Shown here: piece by piece, positions 34,384-43,002 of the stretch
Layout of the letters: every line of letters starts with the position of its first letter
Position numbering within the stretch: the stretch's first letter is position 1
Assembly (NCBI GenBank): GCA_963669405.2
Contig: CAXXHF010000003.1
Span: 124,001 to 188,000 of the forward strand
Source of the DNA: Aureisphaera sp963669405
Lineage (GTDB): Bacteria; Bacteroidota; Bacteroidia; Flavobacteriales; Flavobacteriaceae
DNA length: 64,000 nt
Direction: 5' to 3'
Made by a program: the position numbers and the translations under genes
The notes under the pieces: generated by a model
What the model was told of the DNA's origin: nothing
Databases searched by the model: none
The model's input: the letters and a program-made list of their open reading frames with translations, nothing else

Positions 34384-34935
34384 TTACCCTGTTTCGTTTT
34401 CTTTTATATAAGCCGTTATTTTTTTCACAGCAATGTGGTAACTACTTTTTAATCCACCCACCGAAGTCTCCAATATCTCTGAAAGTTGTTCATAGGTATG
34501 GTCTTCGAAATACTTCATATTGAATATGAGCTGTTGTTTTTGTGGTAATGATGCAATTGCTTTTTGTAATTGTAACTGAATTGCATTCCCTTCAAAATAA
34601 ACATCACTTTCCAATTTTGAAATAAGGTCTTGCTGAATTTCTTCAGAAGTAATTTGCGTTCGTTTTGCTTTCTTATTGATAAAGGTAATAGATTCATTGG
34701 TAGCAATACGGTACATCCAAGTGTACAATTTACTTTCTGCCTTAAAGTTGTCAATACTCCTAAAGATCTTTATAAAAGTGTTTTGTAGCACATCATCGGT
34801 ATCGTCATGATCCAAAACAATTTTACGGATATGCCAGTACAAACGTTCTTTGTATTGAGATACCAATTCACGAAAGGCCTCTTCCTTTTGGGAAGGAGAC
34901 TGTAAAGCCAATACAAGTGATTGTTCCTTTATCAA
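34384..34935 (-). CDS. ECF-type RNA polymerase sigma factor
   Basis: 183 residues, normal size for group 4 sigma factors. Region 2: DDTDDVLQNTFIKIFRSID and KLYTWMYRIATNESITFI (-10 recognition). Region 4: LPQKQQLIFNMKYFEDHTYE and the helix-turn-helix SEILETSVGGLKSSYHIAVK. First gene of the sigma/anti-sigma/sensor operon; probably autoregulated. Target promoters unknown. Confidence 0.94.
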   Translation of the reverse strand: MIKEQSLVLALQSPSQKEEAFRELVSQYKERLYWHIRKIVLDHDDTDDVLQNTFIKIFRSIDNFKAESKLYTWMYRIATNESITFINKKAKRTQITSEEIQQDLISKLESDVYFEGNAIQLQLQKAIASLPQKQQLIFNMKYFEDHTYEQLSEILETSVGGLKSSYHIAVKKITAYIKENETG

Positions 34936-35025
34936 AGTTGGGTGGTTTTGATACTAAGACTGCCTTAAAGATAAAAGGTTTAATGTGAAATCAATTTTTT
35001 TAAAAAAATGATTTCCAGTACTATT

Positions 35026-35100
35026 ATATCGATGAAAGGATAAATTTTTTCGATTAAATGCAAAAAACATTTGTTTGTAGGAAAATATTTACTAATTTTA
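35026..35100 (+). promoter_or_regulatory. Promoter region of putative small RNA 1
   Basis: An upstream box ATATCGATGAAA (35026-35037), then 32 bp, TTTG (35070-35073), 19 bp, and TAATTTTA (35093-35100). The same box and elements occur at identical distances upstream of small RNA 2. Confidence 0.65.
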
Positions 35101-35106
35101 CTTCAT

Positions 35107-35195
35107 ACTTCTTATGTATAGGTTCTTAATTATAGCCCCAACTGTAATAAGAACAACATTAAACGGGTCTAAGCGGGGGCTGGCCCGTTTTTTTT
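35107..35195 (+). ncRNA. Putative small RNA 1
   Basis: About 89 nt, from an estimated start near 35107 to a terminator T-run at 35188-35195. Hairpin 1: GTTCTT/AAGAAC plus ATTATA/TGTAAT (35122-35154, one bulge) with loop GCCCCAAC. Hairpin 2: terminator stem AAACGGGTC/GGCCCGTTT (35161-35169, 35182-35190) with a G-rich loop (AGCGGGGGCT). The G-rich loop can pair with the C-rich loops of hairpin 1 or of small RNA 2. No ORF. Possibly a member of a known flavobacterial motif such as Flavo-1; this could not be checked. Confidence 0.6.
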
Positions 35196-35260
35196 ATGCG
35201 CTATACTTTACGAACGATTGATTGTGTTTTGTAGGAAAAACACTATATTTTTCAATTAAA

Positions 35261-35335
35261 ATATCGATGAAATGCATTATTATAAGTTGAAATGCATTGT
35301 TGAATTTGGATTCTTTAAAATTTAGTTTATATTTG
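35261..35335 (+). promoter_or_regulatory. Promoter region of putative small RNA 2
   Basis: Upstream box ATATCGATGAAA (35261-35272), then 32 bp, TTTG (35305-35308), 19 bp, and TATATTTG (35328-35335). This is a full match to the Bacteroidota sigma-A consensus. Everything is offset exactly 235 bp from small RNA 1. Confidence 0.75.
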
Positions 35336-35341
35336 AATCCT

Positions 35342-35423
35342 ACTTATGTAACAATCAGGTTGTTATATGCCCCAAATATAATGACCAACAGAAAGAAGCG
35401 GAGCCCCAACCGCTTCTTTTTTT
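35342..35423 (+). ncRNA. Putative small RNA 2
   Basis: About 82 nt. Hairpin 1: 11-bp stem GGTTGTTATAT/ATATAATGACC (35358-35386, two G-U pairs) with loop GCCCCAA. Hairpin 2: perfect 10-bp terminator stem AAAGAAGCGG/CCGCTTCTTT (35392-35419) with loop AGCCCCAA and a T-run to 35423. Both loops expose CCCC, the complement of the G-rich terminator loop of small RNA 1. No ORF. The terminator also faces the convergent ABC transporter gene. Confidence 0.68.
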
Positions 35424-35425
35424 AT

Positions 35426-37252
35426 TTAGGCCAATGATTGCATTTCTACCAAACTATGGTAGACTCCTTTTTTAGATAAAAGTTCCTGATGCTTTCCTTG
35501 TTCTACAATCTTACCTTTAGAGAGCACTACAATATTATCTGCATTTTGAATGGTAGAGAGTCGGTGCGCAATGACCACAGAAGTGCGGTTCTGCATCATT
35601 TTTTCTAAAGCATCCTGTACCAATCGTTCACTTTCGGTGTCCAAGGCAGAGGTTGCCTCGTCCAGAATCATGATGGGTGGGTTTTTAAGAACAGCTCTAG
35701 CAATGCTCAATCGCTGTTTTTGTCCACCACTCAGTTTGTTACCGCTATCACCAATGTTGGTGTCAACACCTTGCGGTAATTCCCTAACAAACTCCCAAGC
35801 GTTTGCTACTTTTAAAGCAGCTATGATTTCTTCATCTGTAGCAGTTTCCTTGGCTACGAGAAGGTTTCCTTTCACGGTATCGTTAAAAAGGATGGAATCT
35901 TGTGTTACCAAGCCTAACAATCCTCTTAAGGAAGCTTGGGTAATTTGTTTAATATCCTTACCATCAATATCAATACTTCCTTCGTTTACATCGTAAAAAC
36001 GAGTCAATAAATTGGCAATGGTACTTTTACCGCTTCCACTTTGTCCTACAAGCGCAACGGTATGCCCCTTGGGTACCTGTAGGCTAAAATCTTCCAAGAC
36101 CCATTCGTCTTGATACTTGAAGGAGATATTGTTGATTCCAATCCTGTTTTCAAAACTATCTTTTACCAAGGCATTGGGAAGGTCTTGTATGACGGATTCG
36201 GTTTCCAAAATTTCCAGAACCCGTTCAGCTGCCGCATTCCCTTTCTTCACTCCATAACTCGCCTTGCTCATTGCTTTGGCTGGAGTTAAGATATTGTAGG
36301 CCAATCCCATATAGGCAATAAAATCACTTCCATCTAGGGTTTGATCAATTAATACCATTTTTCCTCCATACCATAATAAGATGGCAATAACCACAATACC
36401 CAAAAATTCACTGGTAGGGGAAGCTAAGTTCTGTCTGTTGTATAGAGAATTGGAATACTTATAAAAGAAGTATGTGGACTTACGGAACTTCTCGCCAAAA
36501 ATCTTTTCCGCATTAAATCCTTTAATGATTTTAAGCCCCCCAAGAGTTTCTTCCAGTATAGACAAGAAGGTTCCTTGTTCCTTCTGGACTTTATCCGAAT
36601 GTTTTTTTAAGGATTTTCCAATTCGCGAAATAATAAAACCGGAAATAGGAATGAAAATAAAAACGAACAAAGTGAGTTCAGCACTTAAAAACAACATCAT
36701 GGCAATAGTAAAGATGATGGTAAGTGGCTCCCTAACAATCAATTCCAGTATGGATAAAAAAGAATGTTGAATTTCCAGGACATCAGTCCCTATTCTGGCT
36801 AGTACATCTCCTTTTCTTTTTTCTGAGAAAAAGGAAACTGGGAGATCAACGATTTTTTGATAGAGTTCATTCCGTAGATCCTTCAATACCCCATTCTTTA
36901 AGAAAGTGATAAAGAAATTGGCTAGATACCGGAATACATTCTTTAATAAGAACAATACAATGACCAAGGAAATTACTACGATGAGTGCTTTAGATGGGTC
37001 GTCCAATGAAAATTCCTGTATTCGCCATGCCAGATAGTCTTTATAAAAGTCTTTTCCAGAAGCAAGTCCTGTATAAACGGGTTCTTGTAGTATTTCATTT
37101 TTGTTTTTCTGAAAAAGAACATCGAGCATTGGTATCAATGCAACAAAAGACAATGCACTAAAAAGTGCATAGAAAATATTACAGATAATGTTCAGCACCC
37201 CAAACCTCTTATAAGGTAGGGCAAACCGAATTATTTTTTTGAAATAGTTCAC
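35426..37252 (-). CDS. MsbA-like ABC exporter (permease-ATPase fusion)
   Basis: 608 residues, GTG start. Six-helix ABC transmembrane domain (residues 1-330), then the nucleotide-binding domain: Walker A GQSGSGKST, signature LSGGQKQR, Walker B IMILDEATSALD, switch His in AHRLST. A half-transporter that dimerises; the family exports lipids, lipopolysaccharide precursors or peptides. The start overlaps the phosphohexomutase stop by one base (TAGTG), so it belongs to the envelope operon running from 40505. Confidence 0.95.
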   Translation of the reverse strand: MNYFKKIIRFALPYKRFGVLNIICNIFYALFSALSFVALIPMLDVLFQKNKNEILQEPVYTGLASGKDFYKDYLAWRIQEFSLDDPSKALIVVISLVIVLFLLKNVFRYLANFFITFLKNGVLKDLRNELYQKIVDLPVSFFSEKRKGDVLARIGTDVLEIQHSFLSILELIVREPLTIIFTIAMMLFLSAELTLFVFIFIPISGFIISRIGKSLKKHSDKVQKEQGTFLSILEETLGGLKIIKGFNAEKIFGEKFRKSTYFFYKYSNSLYNRQNLASPTSEFLGIVVIAILLWYGGKMVLIDQTLDGSDFIAYMGLAYNILTPAKAMSKASYGVKKGNAAAERVLEILETESVIQDLPNALVKDSFENRIGINNISFKYQDEWVLEDFSLQVPKGHTVALVGQSGSGKSTIANLLTRFYDVNEGSIDIDGKDIKQITQASLRGLLGLVTQDSILFNDTVKGNLLVAKETATDEEIIAALKVANAWEFVRELPQGVDTNIGDSGNKLSGGQKQRLSIARAVLKNPPIMILDEATSALDTESERLVQDALEKMMQNRTSVVIAHRLSTIQNADNIVVLSKGKIVEQGKHQELLSKKGVYHSLVEMQSLA

Positions 37253-38955
37253 TAATTAAGATTTAGATCTGCTAGGATAGATTCAATTTTTGCAGGAAGT
37301 TGCTCCGCTTCCGGTCCCTGAACACTAATATAAAACTTAATTTTAGGTTCAGTTCCACTGGGGCGGGCTGCAATCTTGCTGCCTCCATCGGTAAAATAAA
37401 TAAGTACGTTGGACTTCGGAACATCAATGGTTGCTGAAGTTCCGTTTGTAAGGTCCTTTCGAATGCTGGACTGAAAATCTTCAAGTTGGATCACTTTTTC
37501 ACCACCTATTTCCAGTGGAGGATTTTCACGAAGATTTTTCAGCGTATGGGCAATTTCCTCAGCTCCTTTCTTTCCTTTTTTCACCAAGGATACCAAATAC
37601 TCTTTGTAATAACCATAATTTTCATACAGTTCTTGCAAATATTCATAGATACTGCTTCCCTGGGCTTTCCTTTGTGCTGCTATTTCACAAATAAGTAGGG
37701 TAGCGGTCACAGCATCCTTGTCACGCACAAAATCACCTACCATAAAACCGAAGCTTTCTTCACCACCACCAACAAACTGTTCTTCAGGAAAGTCTTTGAC
37801 CATTTTGGCAATCCATTTAAAGCCTGTAAGTCCTTCACGGTACTTCACATTGTAATCCTCTACAATTTTTTTCAGCATTGGGGTAGATACAATGGTAGAA
37901 GCCATAAAAGCATTTCCGTTTAGTTTCCCAGTTCTTTTCCACTGATCTAATAGAAAGTGGGATTTTATGACCATGGCTTGGTTACCGTTGAGGATGACCA
38001 TTTTACCATGATTGTCTCTTACTGCTATTCCTAAGCGGTCGCTGTCTGGGTCGGTTCCAATTACAATATCGGCTCCTTCTTTTTCAGCAATCTGTAAAGC
38101 CATTTCTAAAGCTTCCGGTTCCTCTGGATTTGGTGACTTTACGGTAGGGAAGTCACCATCTGGTGTGGCTTGCGCATCTACCACATGCACATCTGTATAA
38201 CCAGCTTCTTTCAACACCTTCGGAATCATGGTCACGGAGGTGCCATGCAACGGGGTGAAAACGATTTTTAAATTGTTCTTCGCTGTTTGTGGAGTATCAA
38301 AACTTCCATTTTCTACAGACGCTTTTGCAAAGGCATCATCTACTTCTTGGTCTATAAGTTGGATAAGGTCTTCGTTTGCTTCAAAATTAATGTCTGAATA
38401 ATCCAACGCATTAATTGTTTCAATGATTTCGCCATCCTGAGGTGGTACCAATTGTCCGCCATCCTGCCAATACACTTTATAACCATTGTATTCTGGTGGG
38501 TTATGTGAGGCCGTAAGTACGATTCCACAATGACAGTTTAAATATCGCACCGCAAAAGAAAGCTCTGGAGTAGGGCGTAATTCAGAAAAAAGGTACACTT
38601 GTATACCGTTTGCTGAAAATACATTGGCTACCACTTTTGCCAGAGCATCACTTTGATGACGACAATCATAGGCAATGACCACTTTAAGGGCTTCTTCAGG
38701 AAATTGCTTTTTTAAATATAGAGAAATACCTTGAGTGTTTTTACCCAATGTGTATTTATTGATTCTATTGTCGCCCACGCCCATAATGCCCCTCATGCCG
38801 CCAGTTCCGAATTCTAAGCTTTTGTAAAAGCTATCTTCCAGTGTTTCGGTATCATAGGCAATGAGTTCCTTAATGGTTTCCTGGGTGTCTTTATCAAATG
38901 TAGGCGTCAGCCATGTATTGGCCTTATCTAACAATTCAGGATCGATATATCTCAT
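37252..38955 (-). CDS. Phosphoglucomutase/phosphomannomutase family enzyme
   Basis: 567 residues, usual size for the PGM2-like phosphohexomutase. Phosphoserine loop TASHNPPEYNGYKVYW (about 145), metal loop GTDPDSDRLGIAV (about 300), sugar-binding GGEESFGFMVGD (about 385), and phosphate-binding RPSGTEPKIKFY (about 530). Interconverts hexose 1- and 6-phosphates for sugar-nucleotide synthesis. Located between a glycosyltransferase and an ABC exporter gene. Confidence 0.95.
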   Translation of the reverse strand: MRYIDPELLDKANTWLTPTFDKDTQETIKELIAYDTETLEDSFYKSLEFGTGGMRGIMGVGDNRINKYTLGKNTQGISLYLKKQFPEEALKVVIAYDCRHQSDALAKVVANVFSANGIQVYLFSELRPTPELSFAVRYLNCHCGIVLTASHNPPEYNGYKVYWQDGGQLVPPQDGEIIETINALDYSDINFEANEDLIQLIDQEVDDAFAKASVENGSFDTPQTAKNNLKIVFTPLHGTSVTMIPKVLKEAGYTDVHVVDAQATPDGDFPTVKSPNPEEPEALEMALQIAEKEGADIVIGTDPDSDRLGIAVRDNHGKMVILNGNQAMVIKSHFLLDQWKRTGKLNGNAFMASTIVSTPMLKKIVEDYNVKYREGLTGFKWIAKMVKDFPEEQFVGGGEESFGFMVGDFVRDKDAVTATLLICEIAAQRKAQGSSIYEYLQELYENYGYYKEYLVSLVKKGKKGAEEIAHTLKNLRENPPLEIGGEKVIQLEDFQSSIRKDLTNGTSATIDVPKSNVLIYFTDGGSKIAARPSGTEPKIKFYISVQGPEAEQLPAKIESILADLNLN

Positions 38956-39005
38956 AGGTTTTTAAGTCCTGCGGGTTATTGCGGCAAAATTACGGATAAT
39001 TGGTA

Positions 39006-39959
39006 TTATTCTTTGGTGTTTAGCACTTCTTTAATAATATAATTGCCAGTGCTTTTTTTGGTGCGTAAAATAAGTTCACCCAAGAAACCTGCAACAAAGA
39101 ACTGGCTTCCCAAAATCATTGCTGTAAGTGCGATATAAAATGGGGGGCGTTCTGTGATAAGTCTTCCCGTTTTATGGATAAAGAGTTTGTCTATACCTAA
39201 ATAAAGTGCTAAACAGAATCCTACCAAAAGCATGATGGCTCCCCAAGTTCCAAAAAAGTGCATGGGGCGTTTTCCAAACCGAGAAAGGAAAGAAATGGTA
39301 ATAAGGTCTAAAAACCCTCTGATAAATCGTTCCATTCCAAATTTGGTTTTTCCGTATTTCCGAGCTTGGTGCTGTACTACTTTTTCTCCAATTTTATCAA
39401 AACCAGCACTTTTGGCCAATACCGGAATGTAGCGGTGCATCTCACCCGTAACCTCTATGGTTTTAACCACTTCATTTTTATAGGCTTTCAAACCACAATT
39501 GAAATCGTGCAATTTTACTTTGGAGGTTTTTCGTGCTGCAAAGTTGAATAGTTTGGAAGGCAGGTTTTTTCCCAATACGGGATCATATCGTTTCTTTTTC
39601 CATCCAGAAACCAGTTCATAGCCTTCTTCCATGATCATTTGGTACAATCCTGGAATTTCTTCCGGATTGTCCTGCAAATCTGCATCCATGGTTATAACCA
39701 CCTCACCTTGGGTTCTTGCAAAACCCGCATGCAGTGCTTGTGATTTACCAAAGTTTTTTAAGAACCGAATTCCCTTTACGTTGGGGTCCTTTTCTGCAAG
39801 TTTTGATATTACTTCCCAAGAGTTGTCGGTACTACCATCGTCTATAAATAGAACTTCATATAAAAAACCATTGGATTGCATCACTTGTGCAATCCAATGG
39901 TGTAATTCTCGTAATGACTCTTCTTCGTTAAGAAGTGGAATGACGATGGATAGGTTCAT
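39006..39959 (-). CDS. Polyprenyl-phosphate-type family 2 glycosyltransferase (DPM1/GtrB-like)
   Basis: 317 residues. GT-A domain with LSIVIPLLNEEESL, FIDDGSTDNSW, DADLQDNPEEIP (metal-binding DxD region) and NFGKSQALHAGF; two C-terminal transmembrane helices (FFGTWGAIMLLVGFCLALYL; IALTAMILGSQFFVAGFLG). The architecture of undecaprenyl-phosphate sugar transferases. Starts 3 bp after the DUF4199 gene. Confidence 0.93.
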   Translation of the reverse strand: MNLSIVIPLLNEEESLRELHHWIAQVMQSNGFLYEVLFIDDGSTDNSWEVISKLAEKDPNVKGIRFLKNFGKSQALHAGFARTQGEVVITMDADLQDNPEEIPGLYQMIMEEGYELVSGWKKKRYDPVLGKNLPSKLFNFAARKTSKVKLHDFNCGLKAYKNEVVKTIEVTGEMHRYIPVLAKSAGFDKIGEKVVQHQARKYGKTKFGMERFIRGFLDLITISFLSRFGKRPMHFFGTWGAIMLLVGFCLALYLGIDKLFIHKTGRLITERPPFYIALTAMILGSQFFVAGFLGELILRTKKSTGNYIIKEVLNTKE

Positions 39960-39962
39960 AAA

Positions 39963-40505
39963 TTATGAAATCTCTTTCGGGTCTTTTCTTTTCATGATTA
40001 AAGCTACCAACAATCCAAAAACCGAATAGAATATAAGTTGAAAAATAAAACTTTGGAACTGATTTCCTATTGAATAGTTGTTTTTACCTTCCAATTCAGC
40101 AATCGCTTTGTCTATTTCAGCCTCTGGAGCTCCAAAACTTTCCATCATACTTCGTGATATTTCAATAATCTGTTCGTTTAGGTACTCAGCAGCTCCTGGA
40201 TCAACAAAATTAAAGATTAGAATACTTACTATTACACTCATAAAAAGCCCAAGCGCTACCGTTATAAAATAAGAAGTAAAACCATCTTTAAAAGAAATAT
40301 AGCCTCCTAAAATGGATTTGGACTTGGCGACAGAAACAATACCCATGGCTAGTGCCAGTAAGAACATGATGATACCCAGCCACCATTTAGTGAGAGTTTC
40401 AAGGCTTACGGCATACAAAATTGCTATAAGCACTACAAAAATACCACCTAAAATAAGGCCGTAATTGGTTGCACTTTTTTTAAAAGATACAGTAGAATTG
40501 TCCAT
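39963..40505 (-). CDS. DUF4199 membrane protein
   Basis: 180 residues with four transmembrane helices (YGLILGGIFVVLIAILYAV, WLGIIMFLLALAMGIVSVA, FITVALGLFMSVIVSILIFN, FIFQLIFYSVFGLLVALI), the conserved ISFKDGF segment before helix 3 and an extracytoplasmic helical insert. Function unknown; in Bacteroidota it commonly precedes a GtrB-like glycosyltransferase, as here. First gene of the envelope operon; TACTTTTG at 40548-40541 is its likely -7 element. Confidence 0.9.
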   Translation of the reverse strand: MDNSTVSFKKSATNYGLILGGIFVVLIAILYAVSLETLTKWWLGIIMFLLALAMGIVSVAKSKSILGGYISFKDGFTSYFITVALGLFMSVIVSILIFNFVDPGAAEYLNEQIIEISRSMMESFGAPEAEIDKAIAELEGKNNYSIGNQFQSFIFQLIFYSVFGLLVALIMKRKDPKEIS

Positions 40506-40597
40506 AGTTTGAATGTTTTTTGGTTTGCTAGGTTAGTAAGCAAAAGTATGAAATTGTTACGAGGTGTCACTTTTCCTTTAAAATTTTAAAGAAACTA

Positions 40598-40627
40598 TTG
40601 TTCATTTGTAAATATTGATTAAATTTG
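40598..40627 (+). promoter_or_regulatory. Promoter of rpmE2
   Basis: TTG (40598-40600), 19 bp, TAAATTTG (40620-40627). Predicted transcription start about 40634, leaving a leader of about 34 nt. Confidence 0.7.
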
Positions 40628-40667
40628 CACACTCAAAATTCGAGGAGTTAAATAATAATTAAAGACG

Positions 40668-40919
40668 ATGAGAAAAGGAATCCACCCAGAAAATTACAGA
40701 TTGGTAGCCTTTAAGGATATGTCCAATGATGATGTGTTCATTACTAAATCTACAGCCAACACAAAAGAAACGATCGAGGTAGAAGGTGTTGAGTATCCTT
40801 TGGTTAAATTGGAAATCTCTAGAACGTCTCATCCTTTCTATACAGGAAAGTCGAAGCTTATAGATACGGCAGGACGTATAGACAAATTCAAGAACAAATA
40901 TTCAAAATTCAAAAAATAA
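40668..40919 (+). CDS. rpmE2: 50S ribosomal protein L31, type B
   Basis: 83 residues beginning MRKGIHPENYRLVAFKDM. No Cys residues, so this is the zinc-independent type B form used by Bacteroidota; conserved SRTSHPFYTGKSKLIDTAGR. Own promoter and terminator. Confidence 0.97.
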   Translation: MRKGIHPENYRLVAFKDMSNDDVFITKSTANTKETIEVEGVEYPLVKLEISRTSHPFYTGKSKLIDTAGRIDKFKNKYSKFKK

Positions 40920-40955
40920 GCTGCGAAAAAGAAACTTATTTTTCAGAAATATGTA

Positions 40956-40985
40956 AAGGCCTTCGATGTATCGAGGGCTTTTTTT
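40956..40985 (+). terminator. Intrinsic terminator of rpmE2
   Basis: AAAGGCCTTCGAT-gt-ATCGAGGGC followed by seven Ts. It overlaps an upstream ATG (40966) of the next reading frame, which argues against that start. Confidence 0.85.
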
Positions 40986-41013
40986 ATTTAGCTTTGAAAC
41001 ACAATTTATAGCG

Positions 41014-42189
41014 ATGAATTATATTCTTTTCGACGGAAACGTTCGCAATCAATTACTGCCTTTCACTTTCACACGTCCTGTAGCCGATATCAGAATTGGT
41101 ATTATGACCATTCGGGAGAAATGGGAATATGTGCTGGGATATACTACAACCACGGTTACCGAAGATTATTTAACCGAAAAGTATCCCATGGTAGAAATGG
41201 AACGAAACATTCTAATAAATGCTTCTTTTCTACCTTCTAAAAACCTTGTAAAGATGGTAAAAGGACTTACGGAGAATCAAGCAGTTTTTTATGATGAAGA
41301 ACCTATAGCATTTTTTGCCCTAGAAGGGCAGGAAGTAGTTTTCGACGATTACGAGATTATACAGTATTCCTTTGATGATGTCATTAGAATTGAGCATACC
41401 TGGGATATCTTCAGTAAAAACCATAAGGCAATTGAACGGGATTTTGAATGGTTAACCGAAGGGAAAACATCTCAGCCTATTCCAGAAAGTGTGTATGCTA
41501 CTTTTAAGGACCGTATTTTTATTGAAGAAGGCGCACAACTACACCATTGTTCCTTAAATGCTTCTCAAGGTCCCATTTATATAGGCAAAAATGCTGAGAT
41601 TATGGAGGGCTCACTAGTCAGAGGGCCTTTTGCTCTTTGTGAAGGCGCAACGGTTAAGATGGGTGCTAAGATTTATACAGGAACTACCATAGGTCCTTAT
41701 AGCAAAGCAGGAGGGGAGATTAATAACTCAGTGCTTTTTGGATATTCCAACAAAGGCCATGATGGTTTTATGGGCAATAGCGTATTGGGAGAATGGTGCA
41801 ATTGGGGGGCCGATACCAATAATAGCAACCTCAAGAACAATTATGCAGAAGTTCGTGTTTGGGATTATGAAACTGAAGGCTTTGCTAAGACCGGATTGCA
41901 ATTTTGTGGCCTTATGATGGGAGATCACAGCAAGTGTGGTATCAATACCATGTTTAATACAGGAACGGTCATTGGGGTGAGTGCTAATGTATATGGAGGA
42001 GGTTTTCCACGTAATTTCATTCCCAGTTTTAGTTGGGGTGGAGCTGCGGGAATAACGACTTACAAAACCAATAAGGCATTTGAAACATCTAAGCTTGTTA
42101 TGGAACGTAGGGGAGTGAACTTTACAGAAGTTGATGCCCAAATCTTAGAGCATGTTTTTGAGGAGACAGCACGTTGGCGTAGAGGCTAA
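41014..42189 (+). CDS. GlmU-like sugar nucleotidyltransferase with left-handed beta-helix
   Basis: 391 residues from ATG 41014 (MNYILFDGN). N-terminal nucleotidyltransferase-like domain with LLPFTFTRPVADIRIGI; C-terminal hexapeptide repeats (GPIYIGKNAEIMEGSLVRGP, GATVKMGAKIYTGTTIGPYS, later GINTMFNTGTVIGVSANVYG) forming an acyltransferase-type helix. Typical of the Bacteroidota GlmU family protein, probably making or modifying UDP-GlcNAc-type sugars. The usual GlmU catalytic motif is not evident, so exact activity is uncertain. Confidence 0.88.
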   Translation: MNYILFDGNVRNQLLPFTFTRPVADIRIGIMTIREKWEYVLGYTTTTVTEDYLTEKYPMVEMERNILINASFLPSKNLVKMVKGLTENQAVFYDEEPIAFFALEGQEVVFDDYEIIQYSFDDVIRIEHTWDIFSKNHKAIERDFEWLTEGKTSQPIPESVYATFKDRIFIEEGAQLHHCSLNASQGPIYIGKNAEIMEGSLVRGPFALCEGATVKMGAKIYTGTTIGPYSKAGGEINNSVLFGYSNKGHDGFMGNSVLGEWCNWGADTNNSNLKNNYAEVRVWDYETEGFAKTGLQFCGLMMGDHSKCGINTMFNTGTVIGVSANVYGGGFPRNFIPSFSWGGAAGITTYKTNKAFETSKLVMERRGVNFTEVDAQILEHVFEETARWRRG

Positions 42190-42273
42190 GACCGTTTGGT
42201 ATTTGTACGAAAAAACTTTCGTATTTGTTAAATAATGCTATTTTTGGTGCCAATTAACCTTAAAACCAAATAC

Positions 42274-42966
42274 ATGAAGCATTTAAAATCCTACTTATTC
42301 TTGACCTTAATGGTCTTTTGTTTTACAAATATTCAAGCACAGAAACTAAAAGCTTTCGGTAGTTCTAAAGAAGTGAAAGCAGGTCCAATCACCAAACGTG
42401 TTCCCTATACCGATGTAAATAGTTATTTAGGCTATGCTGCTCCAGATACAGAAGATGAAGTGGTAGACGGTAAAAAGTTCTATTATATTTATGTGTGGGT
42501 ACCCGCTGTAGCGCCAGAATTAGGTGTACGCATGATGTCTCCAGTTAACAAAAAGACCAAAGTGAAAGATCCTATCATGGGAGCTGGGTATGAAGAGAAT
42601 GTAGGCTCCAAAGATTATTTTGACACCTACATAACACTGGAACGGTCTGATGTAGTCACCAAAGAGGGTATGGCTAATATGGATGCGGCTAATTGGTGGA
42701 AACTTGCCAAGAATGATGATAGTAGTGATATGCCCAAGCAACCTAGTGGTAGAAAATACAACTCTCTGTTGCGCTATGTAAGTAAAACAGGAGATCCTAA
42801 AGGAGCATTAACACGAGGATTGTACCGCATTGGTTTTACTTCCTTCAAAAAAGGAGAAGTAAACGGGACGTTTTTGGCACAGGTAGCATCACCAATTAAA
42901 ATCCCAGGTGTTATTATGGGAAGACCGTGGAGGATATCCTTTCTCAATTATAATAAGAAACAATAG
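42274..42966 (+). CDS. LipL32-family surface protein
   Basis: 230 residues from ATG 42274. Signal peptide ending NIQAQ, type I rather than lipoprotein (no lipobox Cys). The mature protein matches the Leptospira major surface lipoprotein LipL32 as I remember it: VDGKKFYYIYVWVPAVAPEL, GVRMMSP, YFDTYITLERSD, an acidic DDSSD stretch where LipL32 has its calcium-binding Asp cluster, KYNSLLR, and RGLYRIGFTSFKKGEVNGTF. LipL32 binds matrix proteins and Ca2+. Here the protein is probably periplasmic or outer-membrane associated. An upstream ATG-like start (42235) would place extra residues before the signal peptide. Confidence 0.85.
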   Translation: MKHLKSYLFLTLMVFCFTNIQAQKLKAFGSSKEVKAGPITKRVPYTDVNSYLGYAAPDTEDEVVDGKKFYYIYVWVPAVAPELGVRMMSPVNKKTKVKDPIMGAGYEENVGSKDYFDTYITLERSDVVTKEGMANMDAANWWKLAKNDDSSDMPKQPSGRKYNSLLRYVSKTGDPKGALTRGLYRIGFTSFKKGEVNGTFLAQVASPIKIPGVIMGRPWRISFLNYNKKQ

Positions 42967-42975
42967 TTTATATGT

Positions 42976-43001
42976 AAAAGCCCATCATTTGATGGGCTTT
43001 T
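42976..43001. terminator. Bidirectional terminator
   Basis: Perfect 12-bp stem AAAAGCCCATCA/TGATGGGCTTTT with a 2-nt gap, between the LipL32 gene and the convergent gene ending at 43003. Confidence 0.88.
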
Positions 43002-43002
43002 A

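Noticed and set aside
40966..41013. ATG at 40966 as the start of the GlmU-like gene
   Set aside because: It lies inside the rpmE2 terminator hairpin, and the conserved protein begins at MNYILFDGN (41014).
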